Positions 44,367 to 51,703 of a DNA stretch of 64,000 bases are shown in pieces. The stretch is from Pseudomonas poae. Lineage in GTDB: Bacteria > Pseudomonadota > Gammaproteobacteria > Pseudomonadales > Pseudomonadaceae. Location of the stretch: NCBI RefSeq assembly GCF_001439785.1, contig NZ_JYLI01000012.1, forward strand, positions 1 to 64,000, in the 5' to 3' direction. A program made the translations under genes and the position numbers. The notes under the pieces were generated by a model. The model was not told the origin of the DNA, searched no databases, and saw only the letters and a program-made list of their open reading frames with translations. Positions within the stretch are counted from its first letter, which is position 1, and each line of letters begins with the position of its first letter.

Positions 44367-45737
44367 ATGCAGCTTTCTTCGCTCACTGCGGTTTCCCCTG
44401 TTGACGGCCGCTACGCCGGCAAAACCCAGGCCCTGCGCCCTATTTTCAGCGAATACGGCCTGATCCGTGCGCGCGTGCTGGTTGAAGTTCGCTGGCTCCA
44501 GCGCCTCGCCGCTCACCCTGGCATCAGCGAAGTGCCGGCGTTCTCCGCCGAAGCCAACGCTGTGCTCAACACCCTGGCGGACAACTTCGCCCTGGAGCAC
44601 GCCGAGCGCGTGAAAGAGATCGAGCGCACCACCAACCACGACGTCAAAGCCATTGAGTACCTGCTCAAGGAGCAAGCGGCCAAGCTGCCGGAGCTGGCCC
44701 AGGTCAGCGAGTTCATCCACTTTGCCTGCACCAGCGAGGACATCAACAACCTGTCCCACGCCTTGATGCTGCGCGAAGGCCGTGATGACGTGATGCTGCC
44801 GCTGATGCGCCAGACTGCCGAGGCCATCCGCGAGCTGGCCGTGCGTTTCGCCGCTGTGCCGATGCTGTCGCGCACCCACGGCCAGCCGGCTTCGCCGACC
44901 ACGCTGGGCAAGGAACTGGCTAACGTCGTGTATCGCCTGGAGCGCCAGATCGCCCAGGTGGCCGCCGTGCCGCTGCTGGGCAAGATCAATGGCGCCGTGG
45001 GCAACTACAACGCGCACCTGTCGGCCTACCCGCAAATCGACTGGGAAGAAAACGCCCGTGCCTTCATCGAAGACGAGTTGGGCCTGGGCTTCAACCCCTA
45101 CACCACGCAGATCGAACCCCACGATTACATCGCTGAACTGTTCGACGCAATCGCTCGCTTCAACACCATCCTGATCGACTTCGACCGCGATATCTGGGGC
45201 TACATCTCCCTGGGCTACTTCAAGCAGCGCACCATTGCCGGCGAAATCGGTTCGTCGACCATGCCGCACAAGGTCAACCCGATCGACTTCGAAAACTCCG
45301 AAGGCAACCTCGGCATCGCCAACGCGCTGTTCCAGCACCTGGCCAGCAAGTTGCCGATTTCCCGTTGGCAGCGCGACCTGACCGACTCCACCGTACTGCG
45401 TAACCTCGGCGTGGGCTTTGCCCATAGCGTGATCGCGTACGAAGCCAGCCTCAAAGGCATCAGCAAGCTTGAGCTCAACGAGCAGAAGATCGCCGCTGAC
45501 CTCGATGCCTGCTGGGAAGTGTTGGCCGAGCCGATCCAGACCGTGATGCGCCGCTACAACATCGAAAACCCCTACGAAAAACTGAAAGAACTGACGCGCG
45601 GCAAGGGCATCAGCCCCGAAGCGCTGCAAACTTTCATCGACGGACTGGACATGCCAGCCGCTGCCAAGGCCGAGCTAAAACTGCTGACGCCTGCCAATTA
45701 CATTGGCAACGCTGTCGAGCAAGCCAAACGCATCTGA
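44367..45737 (+). CDS. purB: Adenylosuccinate lyase
   Basis: PurB acts twice in purine synthesis, cleaving SAICAR and adenylosuccinate with release of fumarate. The 456-aa protein begins MQLSSLTAVSPVDGRYAGKT and carries SEFIHFACTSEDINNLSHAL, the SRTHGQPASPTTLGKELANV histidine motif and the superfamily signature GSSTMPHKVNPIDFENSEGN around residue 296-315. Start at 44367 is the conserved one; 126 bp separate it from hflD and contain a likely promoter. It is followed by a strong terminator. Confidence 0.97.
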   Translation: MQLSSLTAVSPVDGRYAGKTQALRPIFSEYGLIRARVLVEVRWLQRLAAHPGISEVPAFSAEANAVLNTLADNFALEHAERVKEIERTTNHDVKAIEYLLKEQAAKLPELAQVSEFIHFACTSEDINNLSHALMLREGRDDVMLPLMRQTAEAIRELAVRFAAVPMLSRTHGQPASPTTLGKELANVVYRLERQIAQVAAVPLLGKINGAVGNYNAHLSAYPQIDWEENARAFIEDELGLGFNPYTTQIEPHDYIAELFDAIARFNTILIDFDRDIWGYISLGYFKQRTIAGEIGSSTMPHKVNPIDFENSEGNLGIANALFQHLASKLPISRWQRDLTDSTVLRNLGVGFAHSVIAYEASLKGISKLELNEQKIAADLDACWEVLAEPIQTVMRRYNIENPYEKLKELTRGKGISPEALQTFIDGLDMPAAAKAELKLLTPANYIGNAVEQAKRI

Positions 45738-45754
45738 CCATCGCAAGACCCTTG

Positions 45755-45783
45755 AGACGCCCGGCCGCGCCGGGCGTTTTTAT
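45755..45783 (+). terminator. Terminator after purB
   Basis: ACGCCCGGC, a short loop and GCCGGGCGT followed by TTTTTATTTC, 18 bp beyond the stop. Confidence 0.92.
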
Positions 45784-45820
45784 TTCAGTCTTAAAAGTGC
45801 TTTTTTTCAATAGGTTACAC

Positions 45821-46987
45821 ATGAATCCTGATATCCCTCTTCAACTCTTGGGCGGCATCACGGCACGGGAGTTCCTGCGCGACTACTGGCAGAAGAAACC
45901 CTTGCTGATCCGTCAGGCCATCCCTGATTTCGAAAGCCCGATCGACGCCGACGAACTGGCCGGACTGGCGCTGGAAGAAGAAGTCGAATCGCGCCTGGTG
46001 ATCGAACATGGCGAGCGTCCGTGGGAACTGCGTCGCGGGCCGTTCGCCGAGGACGCCTTCAGCACCCTGCCGGAGCGCGAGTGGACGCTGCTGGTGCAGG
46101 CGGTCGACCAGTTCGTGCCGGAAGTGGCCGAGCTGCTGCAACAGTTCCGCTTCCTGCCGAGCTGGCGCATCGACGACGTGATGATCAGCTTCGCCGCACC
46201 GGGCGGCAGCGTGGGCCCGCACTTCGACAACTACGACGTGTTCCTGCTGCAGGCCCAGGGCAAGCGCAACTGGAAAATCGGCCAAATGTGCAGCTCCGAG
46301 AGTCCGCTGCTGCAACACGCCGACCTGCGCATCCTCGCTGACTTCGAAGAAAGCGCCGAGTGGGTGCTGGAGCCGGGCGACATGCTCTACCTGCCGCCAC
46401 GCCTGGCCCATTTCGGCATTGCCGAAGATGATTGCATGACCTACTCGGTGGGCTTTCGCGCGCCGAGCGCCGCCGAAGTGCTGACTCACTTCACCGACTT
46501 CCTCAGCCAGTACCTGACCGACGAAGAGCGCTACACCGACGCCGATGCACAGCCGGTCAGCGACCCGCATCAGATCCAGAGCGACGCCCTCGACCGCCTC
46601 AAGAGCCTGCTCGCCGAGCACATGAGCGACGAACGCATGCTGCTCACCTGGTTCGGCCAGTTCATGACCGAGCCGCGCTACCCGGAACTGGTGGCCGGCG
46701 AAGAGCTGGGCGAAGACGACTTCATCGCCAGCCTGCAGGAGGGCGCGATCCTGGTGCGCAACCCAAGCGCGCGCCTGGCGTGGTCGGAAGTCGACGACGA
46801 TGTGCTGCTGTTCGCCAGCGGCCAGAGCCGCTATCTGCCAGGCAAGCTGCGTGAGCTGTTGAAGCTGGTGTGCTCGGCCGATGCGCTGCACAGCGAAAAC
46901 CTTGGTCCATGGCTGGCCGATGAAGACGGCCGTGACCTGCTGTGCGAACTGGTCAAGCAAGGCAGCTTGGGGTTCGCCGATGAATAG
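45821..46987 (+). CDS. JmjC-type ribosomal oxygenase (YcfD/RoxA-like, L16 arginine hydroxylase)
   Basis: A 388-aa Fe(II)/2-oxoglutarate cupin. The DSBH core shows VGPHFDNYDVFLLQAQGKRN with the iron ligands His134 and Asp136, and LPPRLAHFGIAEDDCMTYSV with the distal His197; a C-terminal winged-helix-like domain follows. This matches E. coli YcfD, which hydroxylates Arg81 of ribosomal protein L16. Start ATG at 45821 (MNPDIPLQLLGGITAREFLR). Its stop is 8 nt inside the next gene, so the two are translationally coupled. Confidence 0.9.
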   Translation: MNPDIPLQLLGGITAREFLRDYWQKKPLLIRQAIPDFESPIDADELAGLALEEEVESRLVIEHGERPWELRRGPFAEDAFSTLPEREWTLLVQAVDQFVPEVAELLQQFRFLPSWRIDDVMISFAAPGGSVGPHFDNYDVFLLQAQGKRNWKIGQMCSSESPLLQHADLRILADFEESAEWVLEPGDMLYLPPRLAHFGIAEDDCMTYSVGFRAPSAAEVLTHFTDFLSQYLTDEERYTDADAQPVSDPHQIQSDALDRLKSLLAEHMSDERMLLTWFGQFMTEPRYPELVAGEELGEDDFIASLQEGAILVRNPSARLAWSEVDDDVLLFASGQSRYLPGKLRELLKLVCSADALHSENLGPWLADEDGRDLLCELVKQGSLGFADE

Positions 46988-47402
46988 GATTCACGTAAGT
47001 GTCGCGGACTGGCGAAAGGATATCGACGAGATTCGGCGCATTCGTGAAGCGGTGTTTATCGCGGAACAATCGGTTCCACCGGAGCTGGAGTGGGATGCCG
47101 ACGACGCCGGCGCCCTGCATTTTCTGGCGTTTGAAGGCGACTTCCCCATTGGCACGGCGCGCCTGCTGCCCAGCGGCGAGATCGGCCGCGTGTCAGTCCT
47201 CAAGGACTGGCGCGGGCTGAAAGTGGGCGACAAGCTGATGGAAACGGTGATCGGCGTGGCCGAGCAACGTGGGCAGACTCGGCAGTTCCTCAGTGCGCAG
47301 GTGTACGCGGCGCCGTTTTATGAGCGACTGGGGTTCAAGATCGTCAGTGATGAGTTTCTTGAGGTCGGGATTCCGCATGTGGATATGGTGCGCGAGGGCT
47401 GA
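46980..47402 (+). CDS. GNAT-family N-acetyltransferase, 140 aa
   Basis: The protein starts MNRIHVSVADWRKDIDEIRR and has EAVFIAEQSVPPELEWDADD, GRVSVLKDWRGLKVGDKLME (motif A) and QVYAAPFYERLGFKIVSDEF (motif B), with C-terminal EVGIPHVDMV. This is the ElaA/YjcF-type GNAT subgroup with the conserved 'E.gi.H..M' ending. The substrate is unknown. It overlaps the oxygenase gene by 8 nt, suggesting the two products are made together. Confidence 0.88.
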   Translation: MNRIHVSVADWRKDIDEIRRIREAVFIAEQSVPPELEWDADDAGALHFLAFEGDFPIGTARLLPSGEIGRVSVLKDWRGLKVGDKLMETVIGVAEQRGQTRQFLSAQVYAAPFYERLGFKIVSDEFLEVGIPHVDMVREG

Positions 47403-47460
47403 TTGAAACCGCATCGCGACTATCGGGAGCAAGCCCCCTCCCAAAATGCCCTGCCTTGCG

Positions 47461-47662
47461 ATAATGCCGTTCAGTTAAGGAAAATGTGTGGGCTTATTGT
47501 GGAGAGCGGGCTTGCCCCGCGTTGGGGTGCGAAGCGCCCCCAATCCAGCAAAACGCGGTGTACCTGATACGGCTCAGCGCCTGGTTTTGGGGCTGCTGCG
47601 CAGCCCAACGCAGGACAAGCCTGCTCGCCACAGGGAAGCTGCGCTTAACTGAACGGCATTAT
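47461..47662. mobile_element. MITE-like repeat with perfect 19-bp terminal inverted repeats
   Basis: The ends ATAATGCCGTTCAGTTAAG (47461-47479) and its exact complement (47644-47662) bound a 202-bp non-coding unit. The body is nearly the reverse complement of 24321-24467. Outside the perfect ends the flanks stay partly inverted (AAAATGCCCTG at about 47443 and CAGGGCATTTT at about 47680). The body contains several GC-rich hairpins. It encodes no protein and resembles the non-autonomous dispersed repeats known in P. fluorescens genomes; I cannot name the family with certainty. A REP half-site (TATCGGGAGCAAGCCCCCTC, 47421-47440) adjoins it. Confidence 0.8.
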
Positions 47663-47762
47663 GCCTTGCCAGGGCATTTTGCTGTCCGGGATTCAACTTG
47701 CGACCCGTCAGGCCGACAAACTGGCACTATCCAGGCTTGAACCAATCGCAGAGATCACGGAC

Positions 47763-48488
47763 ATGTCCCTACGCACCCTGCTCACCGCCCTCCTCCTGAC
47801 CACGAGCGTTTCGGCCATGGCCGACACGGCCGTGGTCGACCTGAGCAACCGCACCAGCGCCGACCTGCTGCCCGTGGCGCAGCACTTCATCGGCAAGGAC
47901 GGCACCGTCAGCGCCTATGGCAATCAGCTGATCGTCAATGCGCAACCGGATAAAATCGAGGGTTTGCGCGCCCTGCTCACGCAGTTGGACACACCCGCCA
48001 AGCGCCTGCTGATCACCGTCGACACCAATGAAAACAACCAGCAAACCAATGGCCAGGTGATCAGCTACAGCACCGAAAGCCGTGAAGGCGGCATCCAGCA
48101 GATCCAGGCCAGCGAAGGCGTGCCCGCACTGATCCAGGTGGGCCAGAGCGTGCCGCTGACCAGCACTCAGCAGGACAGTTACGGCCGTCTGCAGAACCAG
48201 ACCCGATACCGCAACGTCACCCAGGGTTTCTATGTCACCGCCAGCGTTACCGGCGAAACCGTCCACTTGGCGATCAGTACCAATCGTGACCGCATGAGCC
48301 AGGAACGTCCTGATGTAGTGAACGTTCAAAGTACCGACACAACTGTCAGCGGTCGCTTGGGAGAGTGGATTTCCCTGGCCGGCATCAATCGTGCGACCCA
48401 AGCCGATAAATCCTCTACAACCCGCAGCTACTCTACCCAGGGGCGTGACGACCTGGCCATACGGGTCAAAGTCGACAGCTTGAACTGA
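47763..48488 (+). CDS. Secretin-like periplasmic protein without pore domain, 241 aa
   Basis: A Sec signal peptide (MSLRTLLTALLLTTSVSAMA) is followed by a secretin N-domain-like region: LSNRTSADLLPVAQHFIGKD, GTVSAYGNQLIVNAQPDKIE and LRALLTQLDTPAKRLLITVD, the 'tiny loop' pattern of N1 domains. The rest (VPALIQVGQSVPLTSTQQDS, GFYVTASVTGETVHLAISTN) is like the beta-rich start of a secretin C-domain, but the multimeric gate and outer-membrane barrel are missing and no secretion genes are near. It may be a periplasmic accessory protein of unknown role. The ATG at 47763 is required for the signal peptide. Confidence 0.7.
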   Translation: MSLRTLLTALLLTTSVSAMADTAVVDLSNRTSADLLPVAQHFIGKDGTVSAYGNQLIVNAQPDKIEGLRALLTQLDTPAKRLLITVDTNENNQQTNGQVISYSTESREGGIQQIQASEGVPALIQVGQSVPLTSTQQDSYGRLQNQTRYRNVTQGFYVTASVTGETVHLAISTNRDRMSQERPDVVNVQSTDTTVSGRLGEWISLAGINRATQADKSSTTRSYSTQGRDDLAIRVKVDSLN

Positions 48489-48528
48489 GTCACCAAAAAC
48501 TGACTGACAAGTCGCAAAAAGGCAAATA

Positions 48529-48554
48529 TGTAGTGCTTTGAAAAAAGCACTACA
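48529..48554. promoter_or_regulatory. Operator-like perfect inverted repeat upstream of aceA
   Basis: TGTAGTGCTTT and AAAGCACTACA, 11 bp each, are separated by 4 bp. The site ends 6 bp before the aceA -35 box. No T-tract follows on the plus strand, so a protein-binding site is more likely than a terminator, although a terminator for the upstream gene cannot be excluded. The isocitrate lyase gene is known to be controlled by the RpiR-family regulator RccR in P. fluorescens; this is a candidate site for it. Confidence 0.55.
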
Positions 48555-48560
48555 AAACAT

Positions 48561-48589
48561 TTGACGCCCCAAAAAAGGCTGTGCATGAT
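48561..48589 (+). promoter_or_regulatory. Sigma-70-type promoter of aceA
   Basis: TTGACG at 48561-48566 and CATGAT at 48584-48589 with an exact 17-bp spacer, 79 bp before the aceA start codon. An inverted repeat immediately upstream suggests regulation at this promoter. Confidence 0.65.
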
Positions 48590-48667
48590 GGCCTCGCTCC
48601 CGCTAATCCAGGGCCCTGGCAAGGGGCCCTTGAACCCTAACAAGACGCGACGACGAGGTTTATCTCC

Positions 48668-49993
48668 ATGGCACTGACACGCGAACAGCAAATTGCAGCC
48701 CTCGAAAAAGACTGGGCTGAAAACCCACGCTGGAAAGGCGTGACCCGCGCTTATTCGGCTGCTGACGTCGTCCGCCTGCGCGGCTCGGTTCAACCTGAGC
48801 ACACCTTTGCCAAACTCGGCGCCGAGAAGCTGTGGAACCTGGTGACTCAGGGCGCCAAGCCGTCCTTCCGCCCCGACAAGGATTTCGTCAACTGCATGGG
48901 CGCCCTCACCGGCGGTCAGGCTGTGCAGCAGGTAAAAGCCGGAATCCAGGCGATCTACCTGTCCGGCTGGCAAGTGGCGGCGGACAACAACTCCGCCGAA
49001 TCCATGTACCCCGACCAATCGCTGTACCCGGTGGACTCGGTGCCAACCGTGGTCAAGCGCATCAACAACTCGTTCCGTCGTGCCGACCAGATCCAGTGGA
49101 AGGCCGGCAAAGGCCCGGGCGATGAGGGCTACATCGACTACTTCGCGCCAATCGTGGCGGACGCCGAAGCCGGTTTTGGCGGCGTGCTCAACGCCTACGA
49201 ACTGATGAAGAGCATGATCGAGGCAGGCGCTGCCGGCGTGCACTTCGAAGACCAGTTGGCCTCGGTGAAAAAATGCGGCCACATGGGTGGCAAGGTACTG
49301 GTTCCCACTCAGGAGGCCGTGCAAAAGCTGACCGCCGCGCGCCTGGCCGCTGACGTGGCTGGCACCCCGACCATCATCCTCGCCCGCACCGATGCCAACG
49401 CAGCTGACTTGCTCACGTCCGACTGCGACCCGTACGACCAACCGTTCGTGACCGGCGAGCGCACTCAGGAAGGTTTTTACAAGGTGCGCGCCGGTCTGGA
49501 CCAGGCGATCGCTCGTGGCCTGGCCTACGCGCCCTATGCCGACCTGATCTGGTGCGAAACCGCCAAGCCGGACCTGGACGAGGCCCGTCGTTTCGCCGAA
49601 GCGATCAAAAAGGAATATCCCGACCAGTTGCTGTCCTACAACTGCTCGCCGTCCTTTAACTGGAAGAAGAACCTGGACGACGCGACCATCGCCAAATTCC
49701 AGCGCGAGCTGTCAGCCATGGGCTACAAGCACCAGTTCATAACCCTGGCCGGCATTCACAACATGTGGCACAGCATGTTCAACCTGGCGCACGACTACGC
49801 CCGCAACGACATGACCGCCTACGTGAAACTGCAGGAACAGGAATTCGCGGACGCATCCAAGGGTTACACCTTTGTGGCGCACCAGCAGGAAGTGGGCACC
49901 GGCTACTTCGACGACATGACCACCGTGATCCAGGGCGGCACTTCGTCGGTGACTGCGCTGAAGGGTTCGACTGAGGAAGAGCAGTTCCACTAA
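48668..49993 (+). CDS. aceA: Isocitrate lyase
   Basis: AceA splits isocitrate into glyoxylate and succinate, the entry to the glyoxylate bypass needed on acetate and fatty acids. The 441-aa protein carries the catalytic KKCGHMGGKVL (KKCGH at 201-205, Cys203), the Mg site PIVADAEAGFGGVLNAYEL and SYNCSPSFNWKKNL. Length fits the E. coli-type enzyme. It competes directly with icd and idh for isocitrate; a promoter and an inverted repeat upstream and a strong terminator downstream make it a single-gene unit. Confidence 0.97.
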   Translation: MALTREQQIAALEKDWAENPRWKGVTRAYSAADVVRLRGSVQPEHTFAKLGAEKLWNLVTQGAKPSFRPDKDFVNCMGALTGGQAVQQVKAGIQAIYLSGWQVAADNNSAESMYPDQSLYPVDSVPTVVKRINNSFRRADQIQWKAGKGPGDEGYIDYFAPIVADAEAGFGGVLNAYELMKSMIEAGAAGVHFEDQLASVKKCGHMGGKVLVPTQEAVQKLTAARLAADVAGTPTIILARTDANAADLLTSDCDPYDQPFVTGERTQEGFYKVRAGLDQAIARGLAYAPYADLIWCETAKPDLDEARRFAEAIKKEYPDQLLSYNCSPSFNWKKNLDDATIAKFQRELSAMGYKHQFITLAGIHNMWHSMFNLAHDYARNDMTAYVKLQEQEFADASKGYTFVAHQQEVGTGYFDDMTTVIQGGTSSVTALKGSTEEEQFH

Positions 49994-50000
49994 ACCACAA

Positions 50001-50051
50001 CGCCGCACAGCAAAAAGCCCCGACTGGTTCGGGGCTTTTTGCTGTGCGGCG
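50001..50051. terminator. Long bidirectional terminator after aceA
   Basis: CGCCGCACAGCAAAAAGCCC and one more base pair with the complementary arm ending at 50051, giving a 21-bp perfect stem with an ACTGGTTC-type loop; internal A- and T-tracts allow termination both ways. Confidence 0.92.
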
Positions 50052-50533
50052 CTGCGGCCCAACTGTAGGAGGGGGCTTGCTCCCTCCCTCCCACAAAGGA
50101 TCAGGTACTGAGTCAGCAGGTTTCGCGCAAAACATTGATCCATGGCGGTATCTGCGCACAGCGGATCGGTTAAAAATCCGTTCCAGCAACTCACCGCATT
50201 CAATCAAGTAACAACAACTTCCCGCGCCACGCGAGAACCATTCGCTTAAACTCCGCCCAAACAATAGTCATTATCATTTAGCGCATAAAAACTTGATTAT
50301 CGTGTAAACGGAACGTAATTGATTCAACGCCCGCTAATGCCCGCAGCGCAAGGGCTGCAGCCCCACAAAGGTGCACTATGTGCTTCATCCGCCGAATAAT
50401 TTCGCCGCAGGAATTTTACTTGCCCGGTGTTTAGCCATAAAATCACCGAGATTGATTGCAGTGCGACATATCGTCACTGCATCGTTACTTTTTCGAGCTC
50501 AGAGACCTTTGCTCTCTGTTAAGGATTTCCAGC
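50052..50533. other. 482-bp leader region of the nuo operon
   Basis: No gene is visible. A single REP half-site (GGAGGGGGCTTGCTCCCTCC, about 50067-50090) lies at the left. A Fur-box-like AT-rich stretch, ACAATAGTCATTATCATTTA at 50261-50280, lies about 250 bp upstream of nuoA. The last 80 bp contain TTGATTGCAGTGCGACATAT, a possible promoter region, and TTAAGGA before the nuoA start. Confidence 0.45.
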
Positions 50534-50947
50534 ATGACCGAAGCGACAGGACTCATCGCCCACAACTGGGGCTTTGCCATTTTCCTCCTCGGTGTTGTGG
50601 GGCTTTGCGCCTTCATGCTCGGCGTCTCCAGCCTCCTCGGGTCAAAAGCCTGGGGGCGCAGCAAAAATGAACCGTTCGAGTCTGGCATGCTGCCTACAGG
50701 TGGCGCCCGCTTGCGGCTCTCAGCCAAATTCTATCTGGTCGCGATGCTCTTCGTGATCTTCGATATCGAAGCCCTTTTTCTCTTTGCCTGGTCTGTGTCC
50801 GTCCGCGAAAGCGGCTGGACCGGATTCGTCGAAGCTCTCGTTTTCATAGCAATTCTGTTGGCAGGTCTTGTCTACCTGTTCCGAGTGGGCGCCCTTGACT
50901 GGGCTCCGGAAGCTCGTCGCAAGCGGCAAGCGAAGCTGAAACAATGA
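50534..50947 (+). CDS. nuoA: NADH-quinone oxidoreductase subunit A
   Basis: First gene of the complex I operon. The 137-aa protein has three membrane helices and the conserved matrix loop KNEPFESGMLPTGGARLRLS plus FYLVAMLFVIFDIEALFLFA, whose acidic residues lie close to the quinone channel. It starts at ATG 50534 (MTEATGLIAHNWGFAIFLLG) after AAGGATTT. The product anchors the hydrophilic arm together with NuoH and NuoJ. Confidence 0.96.
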   Translation: MTEATGLIAHNWGFAIFLLGVVGLCAFMLGVSSLLGSKAWGRSKNEPFESGMLPTGGARLRLSAKFYLVAMLFVIFDIEALFLFAWSVSVRESGWTGFVEALVFIAILLAGLVYLFRVGALDWAPEARRKRQAKLKQ

Positions 50948-50957
50948 GGCTTTGGCG

Positions 50958-51632
50958 ATGCAATACAATCTCACCAGGATCGACCCGGATGCTCCTAACG
51001 AGCAGTACCCCATCGGCGAACGGGAAACCGTCTCCGATCCGTTAGAAGATCAAGTCCACAAAAACATCTACATGGGCAAACTCGAAGACGTGCTGAGTGG
51101 CGCGGTGAACTGGGGGCGTAAAAACTCCCTGTGGCCGTACAACTTCGGCCTTTCGTGCTGCTATGTGGAAATGACCACCGCCTTCACGGCGCCCCACGAC
51201 ATCGCGCGCTTTGGCGCCGAAGTGATCCGGGCGTCACCGCGTCAGGCGGATTTCATGGTTATCGCCGGCACCTGCTTTATCAAGATGGCGCCGATCATTC
51301 AGCGTCTCTACGAGCAGATGCTCGAGCCCAAGTGGGTGATCTCCATGGGTTCGTGCGCCAACTCGGGTGGCATGTACGACATCTACTCCGTGGTTCAGGG
51401 GGTGGACAAGTTCCTGCCCGTGGACGTCTACGTGCCTGGCTGCCCGCCCCGCCCTGAAGCTTTTCTGCAAGGCTTGATGCTGCTGCAGGAATCGATTGGC
51501 AAGGAGCGTCGCCCGCTTTCCTGGGTCGTCGGCGATCAAGGCGTGTACCGCGCCGAGATGCCGTCACAAAAGGAACAGCGCCGCGAACAGCGAATCGCAG
51601 TCACCAACCTGCGCAGCCCCGACGAAGTCTGA
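50958..51632 (+). CDS. nuoB: NADH-quinone oxidoreductase subunit B
   Basis: NuoB holds cluster N2, the last [4Fe-4S] centre that reduces quinone. The 224-aa protein shows the cysteine ligands in NFGLSCCYVEMTTAFTAPHD, AGTCFIKM, MGSCANSGGMYDIYSVVQG and VPGCPPRPEAFLQGL. ATG at 50958 (MQYNLTRIDPDAPNEQYPIG) is the conserved start; an in-frame TTG two codons earlier is not needed. It starts 10 bp after nuoA. Confidence 0.97.
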   Translation: MQYNLTRIDPDAPNEQYPIGERETVSDPLEDQVHKNIYMGKLEDVLSGAVNWGRKNSLWPYNFGLSCCYVEMTTAFTAPHDIARFGAEVIRASPRQADFMVIAGTCFIKMAPIIQRLYEQMLEPKWVISMGSCANSGGMYDIYSVVQGVDKFLPVDVYVPGCPPRPEAFLQGLMLLQESIGKERRPLSWVVGDQGVYRAEMPSQKEQRREQRIAVTNLRSPDEV

Positions 51633-51703
51633 TCCAGCCCGCTTCTTTTATAGAACGAACACCTGGCCTCATTCTTTACGTTGACCGAAAGCGATAAAAA
51701 ACC

